A DNA stretch of 12,141 bases from JBGPFS01 sp041483455 (lineage in GTDB: Bacteria; Chloroflexota; Limnocylindria; Limnocylindrales; CSP1-4), in the NCBI GenBank assembly GCA_041483455.1, contig JBGPFS010000058.1, positions 1 through 12,141 on the forward strand. Reading direction: 5' to 3'. The position numbers were made by a program, and so were the translations under genes. Position 1 is the stretch's first letter. The number at the start of each line of letters is the position of its first letter. The notes beneath the pieces are model-generated. The model was not told the DNA's origin. It saw only the letters and a list, made by a program, of their open reading frames with translations, and searched no databases. Below, piece by piece: positions 1 to 6,887 of the stretch.

Positions 1-167
1 ATGTTGCCGAGGACCGTGTCCGCCCCGTGCTTGGCCATGTCGGCCTGGACGAGGTAGCGGGTCAGCCGGCGGCGCGACCAGATGTCGCGGAAGCCCTCGG
101 AGATGAGGCTCAGCGGTCCCGGCCGGACGGCGGCATGGACCCGCCGGATCTCCTGGGAGGTAGCCAT
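1..167 (-). CDS. ABC-2 type polysaccharide export permease, N-terminal fragment (cut by window edge)
   Basis: Reading leftward from the ATG at 167, the minus strand encodes 55 full codons starting MATSQEIRRVHAAVRPG and running off the window at position 1, so only the cytoplasmic N-terminus is visible. The segment DIWSRRRLTRYLVQADM followed by HGADTVLGN matches the start of Wzm/TagG-like permeases of the ABC-2 family, where a short basic cytoplasmic helix with a 'xxLVxRDxxxRYxxTxLG'-like pattern precedes the first membrane segment. Those proteins form the membrane channel that exports undecaprenyl-linked O-antigen, teichoic acid or other polysaccharide with an ATPase partner. No membrane segment lies inside the visible part. 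The downstream methyltransferase and glycosyltransferases fit a glycan-export role. A TAGGCT -10-like element sits 9 nt before the ATG and supports this start. The family call is by pattern memory on 55 residues, so it is good but not certain. Confidence 0.72.
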   Translation of the reverse strand, partial: MATSQEIRRVHAAVRPGPLSLISEGFRDIWSRRRLTRYLVQADMAKHGADTVLGN

Positions 168-176
168 ACGGCCGGT

Positions 177-182
177 AGCCTA
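177..182 (-). promoter_or_regulatory. Putative -10 element (TAGGCT) of the export permease gene
   Basis: On the minus strand TAGGCT ends 9 nt before the ATG at 167, which would put the transcript start within about three bases of the start codon. No clear -35 box lies 16 to 18 nt upstream and there is no Shine-Dalgarno sequence between the two. The same hexamer occurs 6 nt before the ATG at 11910. Confidence 0.45.
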
Positions 183-233
183 GCATGGCGGCCCGTCCGC
201 CCGGTCGGCCGCTCGGGGGCGCCACGGGCCGCT

Positions 234-260
234 GGGCCGGGCCGCCCGGAGCCCCGGCCC
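234..260 (-). terminator. GC-rich hairpin downstream of the methyltransferase, possible terminator
   Basis: GGGCCGGG at 234-241 is perfectly complementary to CCCGGCCC at 253-260, giving an 8-bp stem around an 11-nt loop. On the minus strand it begins 15 nt after the methyltransferase stop codon at 276. No T-rich run follows it, so it is not a classical intrinsic terminator. It could be a U-less terminator or simply a product of the high GC content. Confidence 0.3.
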
Positions 261-275
261 CCGCGACGCGACCCG

Positions 276-1193
276 TCAGCCGGCGCGCCGTCGGGCGACC
301 AGGAGCTCGGTCGAGGGACCGCCGCGGGCCACCTTCGTCAGGGCTCGATCGATCAAGCCGAGCACGAAGCCGTAGCGCCGGCCGTACCTCGGCTGGGCCT
401 TGAGACGTGCCTCGAGCCAGGTCCACCAGCGGTCCGCGAGCTCGTGCCGCCGGCCGGCCGGCAGGTCGAGCGCCGGGTGCATCGTCACGAAGATGGGGAG
501 CCTGCCGAGGATGTCGAAGCCGGCCCGGTCGAGGACCTCGGCGTAGGTGACGAGCGAGCGGCTCACCTGGTGGAAGCCGCGGAACGTCGCGTCGTGGATG
601 AACAGGTCCGAGACGATGAGGATGCCGCCCGCCCGGAGGGCCCGCGCGGCCTCGCCGACGGCGACCTCGAACCGCGCGTCGTCGGTGATGTGGAACAGGA
701 CATCGAAGGCGGTCACGATGTCGGCGGAGGCGTCGCCGACCGGCCAGCGCTCGGTGGCGTCGGCCTGGGCGAAGCGGAAGCCGGGGAACCCCGCCCCGGG
801 GAAGCGCTCCGCCAGCCGCTCCGCTGCGACCGCGGTGATGTCGAGGCCGACGAGCGAGCGCACTCCCCAGCGGGCCCAGTGCTCCACGTAGAAGCCCGTC
901 CCGGGCCCGATCTCGACGACATCCGCCCCAGCCGGCCTGATCCGGAACCGGCGGAGCGCCCGTCCCAGGACGATCGAGCGCTGCCGGTACAGGGCACGGT
1001 TGAACGGCTCGCCCAGGCCCCGGAACCCGACGCCGGCCAGGTCGAACCGCTCCCGGAGCCTGGTCTCCCAGAACTCGGCCGGCCGATAGACGGGGGGCGA
1101 GCCGCGATCGCCCGCGTCGGCCGCCTCGTCGGCCGTCGGGTCGGCGGTCGGATCGGCCGGTGGGGTCGCCGGATCGCCGGAGTCGTCCTGCAC
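276..1193 (-). CDS. Class I SAM-dependent methyltransferase
   Basis: The protein is 305 residues if it starts at the GTG at 1193. It has the Rossmann methyltransferase core: motif I VVEIGPGTGF at about residues 92-101 (SAM binding), the acidic residue after strand 2 in GLDIT (D118), the FAQADATE segment near D145, and the motif around FDVLFHI at 163-169. It ends with ELLVARRR, as in type-11-like enzymes. It most likely methylates a sugar or a glycan intermediate or terminus, an inference from the adjacent polysaccharide export permease and divergent glycosyltransferases; the sequence does not show the substrate. The first 35 residues are low-complexity Pro/Ala/Asp/Thr repeats and probably disordered. 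The frame stays open to a TTG at 1238 and a GTG at 1211. I prefer 1193 because GATGAT sits 6 nt before it, as at other leaderless starts here, and because the TTG at 1238 would lie inside the -10 of the divergent gene. The start is uncertain, the family is not. Confidence 0.88.
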   Translation of the reverse strand: MQDDSGDPATPPADPTADPTADEAADAGDRGSPPVYRPAEFWETRLRERFDLAGVGFRGLGEPFNRALYRQRSIVLGRALRRFRIRPAGADVVEIGPGTGFYVEHWARWGVRSLVGLDITAVAAERLAERFPGAGFPGFRFAQADATERWPVGDASADIVTAFDVLFHITDDARFEVAVGEAARALRAGGILIVSDLFIHDATFRGFHQVSRSLVTYAEVLDRAGFDILGRLPIFVTMHPALDLPAGRRHELADRWWTWLEARLKAQPRYGRRYGFVLGLIDRALTKVARGGPSTELLVARRRAG

Positions 1194-1199
1194 CGACCC

Positions 1200-1205
1200 A
1201 TCATC
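1200..1205 (-). promoter_or_regulatory. Weak -10-like element before the GTG start of the methyltransferase
   Basis: Minus-strand GATGAT keeps the A at position 2 and the T at position 6 of a -10 hexamer and ends 6 nt before the GTG at 1193. This spacing equals that seen at the other start codons in this window. The match is short and GC-rich sequence gives such hits by chance, so it is only suggestive. Confidence 0.2.
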
Positions 1206-1233
1206 GCCCACGACGCGGCCCGCCGGGGTGCGT

Positions 1234-1239
1234 GACAAT
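1234..1239 (+). promoter_or_regulatory. Putative -10 element (GACAAT) for the glycosyltransferase run
   Basis: GACAAT, preceded by T to read TGACAAT, ends 7 nt before the ATG at 1247. This predicts a leaderless transcript starting at or next to the ATG. No Shine-Dalgarno sequence is present in the 7-nt gap. The element lies in the gap between divergent genes. Confidence 0.45.
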
Positions 1240-1246
1240 GCGGCCC

Positions 1247-2737
1247 ATGAGTCACGATGGGCCGGCCACCCCCGTCGGCGCCGGCAGCGCGGAGGCCGGT
1301 CGCGAGATCACCGAGCGAGCTGCGGCGGCCTACCGGGCGAACCTGGCGCTCGAGCTGACCGCGGAGGCGCGCCGCCTGCGCGAGCAGGCGGCGGCTCGCG
1401 GCGAGCATGGCCGGGTCGCCTGGGCGTCGTTCCTCGCCCGCCGGATCGCTGCCGAGCCCTGGCTCCTCGCCCGCGTCCCGGGCGCCCTTGCGCGCCGCCT
1501 CCGCGGGACGGGCCGGCCCGGCCGGTCCGTCAGGGGAGCTCGCCACGCGGCCGCTCCAGCTTCGCCGCCCGGACGGATCCCGACCGCGGGGGACCCGGTC
1601 GACCCGAGGGGGCTGCGGGTCGCGATCGTCGCCGATGAGGAGCTTCGCCGGGCGCTGGAACCCGCCTGCCGGCTGGTAGCGGTCCGACCGGACGACTGGC
1701 GCGAGATCCTCGATCGCGATCGCCCGGATCTCCTCCTCGTCGAGTCGGCCTGGCGCGCGAACCGAGGCGCCTGGCAGTACCGGATCGCCTGGTACGCCCA
1801 CCCGCTGGCGATCGGCCTGGCGGACCTGCGGGCGCTCACCGTCGGCTGCCAGGAGCGCGGCATCCCGACCGTCTTCTGGGATACCGCGGGATGGCGCGGC
1901 GGAGGGCGCTTCGACGAGGCAGCCGCCCTGTTCGACGCGATCCTGACCGTCGAGCCGACGCTCGTCGAGGGCTACTCGGCGATGCCGGGCGGTCGGGCGC
2001 GGATCGTGGACGTCCTGGCGCCCGGGGTCGACGCGGCTGGCGCGGCGGGGCAGCGCGACGAAGGCGTGCCCGCGTCCGGTCGGGTCGTACCACCCGCGGC
2101 CCGTCCGGTCTTCGTCGGGGCGTTCGACCGGGCGGCTCCACTCGCCGACCGCGAGGCGCTCGAGCGACTGCTCGACGCGGCGGACCCACTCGGCCTGGAG
2201 ATCCGCGATCTCGCCGGGATCGGCGGGCCGGACTCCGCCGGCTTCCCGGCGCGGTTCTCGGGCGCGATCGCAGCGCGGACGAACGGGTCCGTCTCGGCCA
2301 TCCCCGGCTGGCTCCGCGACGCCGCGGTGGTCCTGGTCGATGCGCCGGATTCCGGCGCAGAGGCCGTGCCGATGCGGCTCCTCGAGGCGATCGCCGCGGG
2401 CACGCCCGCCGTGACCACCCCGAGCCGGGCGATCCGGTCCGCCTTCGGTGGCGCGATCCCGGGCGCGGATCCGACCGACGATCCGGGCGCCGCCCTCGCC
2501 GGCATCCTGGCCGACCCGGCCGCGGCCCGGACTCGGATCGCCGCGCTCCGGCCGGCGCTCGTGCGCGACTGGGCGATCGACGACCGCGTGCGCCGGATCG
2601 CCGCAGCCGCGACGGCCGCGGCCGTCCGCTCGACCTCGGCCGCGGCCACGGCTGCGGCGCACCTCGTGGTCACCGGCGCCACCCCGACCGCGACGGTCGC
2701 CGCTGCCACCCCCGCCGACCCGGGAGTCGTCCGGTGA
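1247..2737 (+). CDS. Glycosyltransferase, CgeB-like (GT-B fold)
   Basis: The 496-residue protein has a helical, Ala/Arg-rich N-terminus (about 1-100), then a GT-B core. The segment LLLVESAWRANRGAWQYRI (163-180) and the following VGCQERGIPTVFWDT (199-212) are typical of CgeB/DUF3880-like glycosyltransferases. The C-terminal lobe contains a Glyco_trans_1_2-like stretch, with GWLRDAAVVLVDAP (354-367) and VPMRLLEAIAAGTPAVTT (374-391) carrying the nucleotide-sugar-side glutamate and the G-x-P turn. The last 45 residues are an Ala/Thr-rich tail. It probably transfers a sugar from an NDP- or lipid-linked donor onto a growing surface glycan at the cytoplasmic membrane face; donor and acceptor are unknown. 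The ATG at 1247 is chosen because GACAAT sits 7 nt upstream and the residues before it look non-coding. Its stop overlaps the next gene's GTG start by 4 bases, so the two are translationally coupled. Confidence 0.83.
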   Translation: MSHDGPATPVGAGSAEAGREITERAAAAYRANLALELTAEARRLREQAAARGEHGRVAWASFLARRIAAEPWLLARVPGALARRLRGTGRPGRSVRGARHAAAPASPPGRIPTAGDPVDPRGLRVAIVADEELRRALEPACRLVAVRPDDWREILDRDRPDLLLVESAWRANRGAWQYRIAWYAHPLAIGLADLRALTVGCQERGIPTVFWDTAGWRGGGRFDEAAALFDAILTVEPTLVEGYSAMPGGRARIVDVLAPGVDAAGAAGQRDEGVPASGRVVPPAARPVFVGAFDRAAPLADREALERLLDAADPLGLEIRDLAGIGGPDSAGFPARFSGAIAARTNGSVSAIPGWLRDAAVVLVDAPDSGAEAVPMRLLEAIAAGTPAVTTPSRAIRSAFGGAIPGADPTDDPGAALAGILADPAAARTRIAALRPALVRDWAIDDRVRRIAAAATAAAVRSTSAAATAAAHLVVTGATPTATVAAATPADPGVVR

Positions 2738-4203
2738 CCCGCGTCCTCCTCTACTCGCCGGCCAACCTGAACGTCGTCGACGGATCCTCGATCTGGGTCC
2801 AATCCGTTGCCGAGACCCTCCACGTCGGCCCGGAGGTCGAGGTCGTCCTGCCGCTCCGGGCGCCGGTCCGGCGCGACGTCATCACCGGGCTCCTCGAGCG
2901 CCTCCCGCGAGTCGAGCTCCTGGAGCCCGCCCGCGCCTCGCGCTGGCGCTCGCCGTACGGCCTGGGGATCGCGGACGCGCTCGACCTCATCGAGCGGCTC
3001 GACCGGCATCGGCCGTTCGACGCGATCGTCCTCCGCTCGTTCGAGCTGTGCCTGGCGGCCGTCGAGCGGCCGCGCCTGCGCGACCGGCTGTGGAGCTGTT
3101 ACGTCCTGGAGCCCGAACGGGGGATCGACGATCCGACGTACCTGGCCGAGATGGCCCGGATCGCCGGCGGGTCGCGCTACCTCGTCGCACAGTCGGAGGA
3201 GATGCGTGCGCTCACGGAGTGGGCGGTGCCAGCCGCCCGGGGTCGGACGATCCTCCTGCCTCCGGCGATCCCGGCCGCCCCGGCCCACCGCGCCGACCCG
3301 GACCGGATCGTCCGCCGGCTGATCTACACGGGCAAGTTCCATCCGTTCTACCAGGTGGACCGGCTCGTCGAGGTCTTCGGCCAGCTGCGGGGCGCCCTTC
3401 CCGAGCTCGAGTTCCATGTAGTCGGCGACAAGATCCACCGGCCGAAGGACGACGCCGCGTATGCGCCGTCGGTCGAGCGGGCGCTCACGGGCACCCCCGG
3501 GCTCGTCTGGCACGGCGCGATCCCGCGGGACGAGGTCGAGGCGCTGGTCGCCCGGGGTGGCGTCGCGCTCAGCCTGTGGGACTACCGGCACGGGTCCCGG
3601 ATGAACGACCTGGTGATCTCGACGAAGGTGCTCGACTACGCTTCGGTCGGGGTCCCGGTGGTCCTCAACCGGACGGCCGCCCAGGAGACGATGCTTGGCG
3701 CCGACTACCCGCTCTTCGTGCGTCGGGCCGACGAGGCGCTGCCGCTCCTCCGGCGCCTCTTCACCGATCCGGCGCTCTACCGGGCGGCCGCCGAGGCCAC
3801 GTTCGCGGGCAGCCGGGCCTTCACCTACCCGGCCGTCTTCGGTCGGCTCGAGCCCTTCCTCGCCGGCCCCGGGCCCCGGGCCGACGCCGCGCTCCTCGAC
3901 CGGGCCAAGCTTCCGGGCGCCGCCTGGAACGTCGGCCTGCTCGGGCGGCCCGCCGGCCCCGACGGGCGTTCCGCCGCGCGCGACCTGGCGTCGGCCCTCG
4001 AGGCCCGTGACGAGCGCTACCGGCTGGTGGCGTTCGAGCCGCCGGGCGACGATCTCGCGAGCTGGCTGCGGTGCGTCGGCCCGGTCATCGTCGCGCCCGA
4101 CGACCCGGTCGCGGCGGAGGCCGTCCGGGCGGCCGGCTCCAGGCCGATCGCGCTCACGGATCCCGCCGCCGCGGTCGCCGCAATCCTCGGGGGTCGAACC
4201 TGA
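2734..4203 (+). CDS. GT4-like glycosyltransferase with a C-terminal extension
   Basis: The 489-residue protein starts at a GTG that overlaps the previous stop codon (GTGA). A GGGAG Shine-Dalgarno-like element sits 7 nt upstream. It has the two-lobed GT-B layout: an N-terminal lobe from VTRVLLYSPANLNVVDGSS, then RLIYTGKFHPFYQVDRLVE (195-213) opening the C-terminal lobe, FHVVGDK (227-233), and HGAIPRDEVEALVARGGVALS (260-280). The usual GT4 signature follows as NDLVISTKVLDYASVGVPVV (291-310), where the expected glutamate of the EX7E pattern is replaced by aspartate in LDYAS. Residues about 385-489 form an extra region with its own alpha/beta-like pattern (VGLLGRPAGPDG, VIVAPDDPVAAEAVRAAG) that is not part of a normal GT4 enzyme. 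It probably adds one sugar to the same glycan as its neighbours. The next gene overlaps its stop (ATGA), so translation is coupled. The exact sugar cannot be told. Confidence 0.85.
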   Translation: MTRVLLYSPANLNVVDGSSIWVQSVAETLHVGPEVEVVLPLRAPVRRDVITGLLERLPRVELLEPARASRWRSPYGLGIADALDLIERLDRHRPFDAIVLRSFELCLAAVERPRLRDRLWSCYVLEPERGIDDPTYLAEMARIAGGSRYLVAQSEEMRALTEWAVPAARGRTILLPPAIPAAPAHRADPDRIVRRLIYTGKFHPFYQVDRLVEVFGQLRGALPELEFHVVGDKIHRPKDDAAYAPSVERALTGTPGLVWHGAIPRDEVEALVARGGVALSLWDYRHGSRMNDLVISTKVLDYASVGVPVVLNRTAAQETMLGADYPLFVRRADEALPLLRRLFTDPALYRAAAEATFAGSRAFTYPAVFGRLEPFLAGPGPRADAALLDRAKLPGAAWNVGLLGRPAGPDGRSAARDLASALEARDERYRLVAFEPPGDDLASWLRCVGPVIVAPDDPVAAEAVRAAGSRPIALTDPAAAVAAILGGRT

Positions 4204-5495
4204 TGCGCATCCTCCACGCCGCGAGGAACATCGCGAACCAGCCGGCCGACGTCGTCCGGGCGCTCCGTCGGCTCGGCCACGAGGCCGAGGTCTGGGAGTA
4301 CGGCGCGAGCCCGTTCGGCTTCCCGGTCGACCGGACCATCCCGCTCAAGCCCGACGACCCGACCGTCTTCTGGCGGACCTTCCTCGAGTCGATCGAGCGA
4401 TTCGATGTCGTCCACTTCCATTTCGCCCGGACGTTCTTCCCGAACGCCTACGGCGGCGTGCCCGCATTCTGGGACCTGCCGATCTACCGGATGCTCGGCA
4501 AGAAGGTCTTCTTCACGTTCCACGGCTCGGACATCCGGATCCGCCGGATCCACGAGCAGGTCAACCCGTGGAGCTACTTCAAGTACTCGGACATCGCCGC
4601 CGACGACGATCGGACCGAGAAGGTCATCGAGGCGATCCGGACCTATGCGAACCGGATGTTCGTCGTCTCGCCCGACTACCTCGACTTCGTCCCGGAGGCC
4701 GAGGTCGTCGAGCGGGTCATCGACCTCGAGGCGTGGCCCGAGCAGGCCCCGACCCAACGCGAGCGTCCGGTCGTCATCCACGTCCCCTCGCGGCGCGGGA
4801 CGAAGGGCACCGAGTTCGTGGTCGAGGGCATCCGGCGCCTCGAGGCGGAGGGCGTCCCGCTCGACTTCCGGCTGCTCGAGGGCGTCCCCCACGACGAAGC
4901 CCGCCGGGCGATCCAGGCGGCGGACATCGTCGTCGACAACCTGCTGACCGGCGATTACGAGGTCGTCTCGATCGAGGGGATGGCGGCGAGCCGCGTGGCG
5001 CTGGCGAACATCGGCCCGACCGTCGCGGCCGCCTACCCCGACGCCCCCGTCGTGAGCGCCGACCCCGACACGTTCGTGGACCGGCTGCGGGCGCTCGTGA
5101 CGGACGTCGAGCAGCGGCGGGTGCTCGCCGCCCGGGGCCGGCCATACGTCGCCCGGATCCACGACGCACCGGTGATCGCCCGCAAGCTCCTCGCCTTCTA
5201 CGAGCAGGAAGCTCCGCCGGTCCGAGCGGGCACGCTGCCGGACTGGTTCAGCCTGGACGACCGGCGGAAGATCGAGCGGCTCGAATCGAGGATCGCCCGC
5301 CTGGAGCAGGACCTGGCGGGCGAGCGCCGCCAGGGCGACCGATTGCGCGTCCGGCTGGGCCAGGAACCGCTCGGGCTCGCGGGGCCGGCGGACCCCCGGA
5401 CGTTCGCCGCGCGCTTGAAGGACGCGCTCCCGGGGTCGCTTCGGCTCCGGCTCAGGAGGGCCCGGGCGGACGTCACTCACCGTCTCCGCCGCTGA
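4203..5495 (+). CDS. GT-B glycosyltransferase with C-terminal coiled coil
   Basis: The 430-residue protein starts at ATG overlapping the preceding stop by 4 bases, with a weak GGGGG element 9 nt upstream. The N-terminal lobe begins MRILHAARNIANQPADVVRA and contains FDVVHFHFART (67-77) and KKVFFTFHGSDIRIRRI (100-116); FHGSD is a common GT4-type acceptor-side motif. The C-terminal lobe has VVIHVPSRRGTKGTEFVVEG (190-209), with the basic 'RRGTKG' loop likely near the donor phosphates, and YEVVSIEGMAASRVALANIG (252-271). Residues about 352-384 are strongly heptad-like and charged (KIERLESRIARLEQDLAGER), predicting a coiled coil, and the tail is Arg-rich, so the enzyme may dimerise or tether to a partner or membrane. 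The gene ends inside the first copy of a 27-bp tandem repeat. It most likely works with the flanking transferases in building a surface glycan; the sugar is unknown. Confidence 0.84.
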   Translation: MRILHAARNIANQPADVVRALRRLGHEAEVWEYGASPFGFPVDRTIPLKPDDPTVFWRTFLESIERFDVVHFHFARTFFPNAYGGVPAFWDLPIYRMLGKKVFFTFHGSDIRIRRIHEQVNPWSYFKYSDIAADDDRTEKVIEAIRTYANRMFVVSPDYLDFVPEAEVVERVIDLEAWPEQAPTQRERPVVIHVPSRRGTKGTEFVVEGIRRLEAEGVPLDFRLLEGVPHDEARRAIQAADIVVDNLLTGDYEVVSIEGMAASRVALANIGPTVAAAYPDAPVVSADPDTFVDRLRALVTDVEQRRVLAARGRPYVARIHDAPVIARKLLAFYEQEAPPVRAGTLPDWFSLDDRRKIERLESRIARLEQDLAGERRQGDRLRVRLGQEPLGLAGPADPRTFAARLKDALPGSLRLRLRRARADVTHRLRR

Positions 5496-5547
5496 CCGCG
5501 CAAGCGGCCAGTGAGTCGCCGACCACGCGAGCGGCCGGTGAGCCGCC
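5494..5547. repeat. 27-bp imperfect tandem duplication between two glycosyltransferase genes
   Basis: Copy 1 is 5494-5520 and copy 2 is 5521-5547. They match at 23 of 27 positions and all four differences are transitions (positions 5, 9, 17 and 23 of the unit). Copy 1 begins with the last two bases of the upstream stop codon, so the repeat is almost wholly intergenic. It does not extend to either side. The promoter of the next gene begins 6 bp after copy 2. Confidence 0.8.
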
Positions 5548-5553
5548 GGCCCG

Positions 5554-5559
5554 TATCAT
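5554..5559 (+). promoter_or_regulatory. Putative -10 element (TATCAT), leaderless promoter of the fourth glycosyltransferase
   Basis: TATCAT ends 7 nt before the ATG at 5567, so the transcript would start at the start codon. There is no Shine-Dalgarno sequence between the two. An earlier in-frame ATG at 5558 overlaps this hexamer, which argues against it as the start. This is the best -10 match in the window. Confidence 0.5.
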
Positions 5560-5566
5560 GCCCGCG

Positions 5567-6787
5567 ATGCCGTCCGAACCTCCGCTGACCCGCCGCCCGA
5601 TCTGCATGCTCGCCCACTCCTACTACGAGGAGGACCCGCGGGTCCGGCGCGAAGCCGAATCGCTCGTCGAGCGCGGCCGACCCGTGGACGTCTTCGCGCT
5701 CCGCCAGCCAGGGGCCGATCCCGACGAGGTGGTCGGCGGGGTGCGCCTTCATCGGCTCGACGTCCAGCGGCACCAGGGCGCCGGCCTGGGCACCTACCTG
5801 CGGGAGTACCTGGCCTTCCTCGTCCGCGCCGGCTGGGCCGCGGCCCGGGCCCATCGCCGGCGCCGCTACGCCGTGGTGCAGGTCCACAGCCTGCCGGACT
5901 TCCTGGCCTTCGCCGCGCTTCCGCTCCGGCTCGTCGGCGTGCCGCTCCTGCTCGACCTCCACGAGGCGATGCCGGAGTTCTTCCGGATGCGGTTCCCGCG
6001 CTCGGCGAACCGGGTGGCTCGCGCTCTGCTCCTGGCCCAGGAGCGCGCCTCGATCGGGCTCGCCTCGGCGGTCGTGACCGTCAACGACGCCCTCGCGGAG
6101 CGGCTCATCGGCGGCGGCGTCCGGCCGGACAAGGTGACCGTGATCCTCAACAGCCCCTCGCTGGCCCGGTTCGATCCGGCCCGCCATCCGCACCGGGCGT
6201 TCCGGGCCGACGGGACCCTCCGGATCGTCTACGCCGGCGCCCTGACGCCCACCTACGAGCTCGACGTGGCGTTCGAGGCCGTGGCCCGGCTGGCGGCCCT
6301 CCGGCCGGAGCTGGTCGTGGCGTTCGACATCTACGGTCGGGGCGATGCGGAGCCGGCGCTCCGCGCCGGGGCCGCCCGGCTCGGGCTGGAGCGGTCCGTG
6401 ACGTTCCACGGCAGGATCCCCATCCAGGATGTCCCCGGGGCCATCGCGGGCGCCGACATCGGGCTCGCCCCGACCCGGCGCGACCCGTTCACCGACGTCA
6501 GCCTCTCGACCAAGATCTTCGAGTACGGGGCGATGGGCAAGCCGGCGGTCGCCTCGGCCCTTCCGCTGGTCGGGCGGACATTCCCGCCCGGCACGGTGAC
6601 GGTCTACCCAGCCGGCGATCCGGACGCCCTGGCGGCGGCGATCCTGCGGATCGTCGACGAGCCGCTCGAGCGCGAGGCGGCCGTGGCCCGAACGCTCGCC
6701 CGGATCCGCGAGCTGTCCTGGGAGGGCGAGGCCGACCGCCTGGCGCGCCTCATCGACGTGCTGGCCGGAGACGAGCCCGGACGGTGA
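5567..6787 (+). CDS. GT4 family glycosyltransferase
   Basis: The 406-residue protein starts at ATG 5567 (MPSEPPLTRRPICMLAHSYY), just downstream of a TATCAT -10-like element. The N-terminal lobe has MLAHSYYEEDPRVRREAESL (14-33), the typical opening of GT4 transferases of the exopolysaccharide/capsule type, and VVQVHSLPDFLAF (103-115), then LLLDLHEAMPEFF (127-139), where LHE takes the place of the common DxHD/E motif. The C-terminal lobe has RIVYAGALTPTYELDVAFEA (219-238), FDIYGRGDAE (253-262), VTFHGRIPIQDVP (278-290) and VSLSTKIFEYGAMGKPAVAS (311-330), which carries the donor-binding glutamate. The length fits the family. It probably acts at the cytoplasmic membrane face in the same polysaccharide pathway as the three upstream transferases, but its separate promoter suggests partly independent expression. 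The sugar specificity is not visible. Confidence 0.9.
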   Translation: MPSEPPLTRRPICMLAHSYYEEDPRVRREAESLVERGRPVDVFALRQPGADPDEVVGGVRLHRLDVQRHQGAGLGTYLREYLAFLVRAGWAAARAHRRRRYAVVQVHSLPDFLAFAALPLRLVGVPLLLDLHEAMPEFFRMRFPRSANRVARALLLAQERASIGLASAVVTVNDALAERLIGGGVRPDKVTVILNSPSLARFDPARHPHRAFRADGTLRIVYAGALTPTYELDVAFEAVARLAALRPELVVAFDIYGRGDAEPALRAGAARLGLERSVTFHGRIPIQDVPGAIAGADIGLAPTRRDPFTDVSLSTKIFEYGAMGKPAVASALPLVGRTFPPGTVTVYPAGDPDALAAAILRIVDEPLEREAAVARTLARIRELSWEGEADRLARLIDVLAGDEPGR

Positions 6788-6794
6788 ACTGCGC

Positions 6795-6800
6795 TACGAT
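6795..6800 (+). promoter_or_regulatory. Putative -10 element (TACGAT) of the ppiC-mazG-rph-rdgB-LOG operon
   Basis: TACGAT lies 8 nt after the preceding glycosyltransferase stop, inside a 14-base block (6791-6804) that recurs exactly at 12044-12057, before the tRNA-Pro gene. A start about 7 nt downstream would give an 80-nt leader to the ATG at 6888. No good -35 match is seen. Confidence 0.45.
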
Positions 6801-6868
6801 GGCGGGCCGTCAGGCCGGTGATCGCGCGGAGCGGTCCGCCGGGCATCCGGGACCCACCGAGTCCCCGC

Positions 6869-6875
6869 GAGAGGA
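6869..6875 (+). promoter_or_regulatory. Shine-Dalgarno-like site (GAGAGGA) of the PPIase gene
   Basis: GAGAGGA ends 12 nt before the ATG at 6888, somewhat far for a ribosome binding site but the only purine-rich run there. It supports a leadered mRNA for this gene, in contrast to the leaderless starts elsewhere in the window. Confidence 0.4.
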
Positions 6876-6887
6876 TCCTCCACCCGC

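Noticed and set aside
27..1235. Plus-strand frame of 402 codons opposite the methyltransferase
   Set aside because: The opposite strand encodes clear SAM-methyltransferase motifs; this frame has no motif and mirrors that gene.
713..2662. Long minus-strand frame (649 codons) across the divergent region and first glycosyltransferase
   Set aside because: Its product is low-complexity and Arg/Gly/Pro-rich, and it overlaps both the methyltransferase in another frame and a recognisable glycosyltransferase.
3695..5566. Upstream extension of the fourth glycosyltransferase frame across the third gene
   Set aside because: The extension is antimotif Arg/Pro-rich sequence over two real genes in another frame. 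The conserved GT4 domain begins just after the ATG at 5567, which has a -10 element.
6826..6839. Small hairpin (GCGGA/TCCGC) in the leader of the PPIase operon as a possible regulatory RNA
   Set aside because: A 5-bp stem in an 80-nt GC-rich leader is expected by chance, and nothing else there resembles a known riboswitch or leader peptide.
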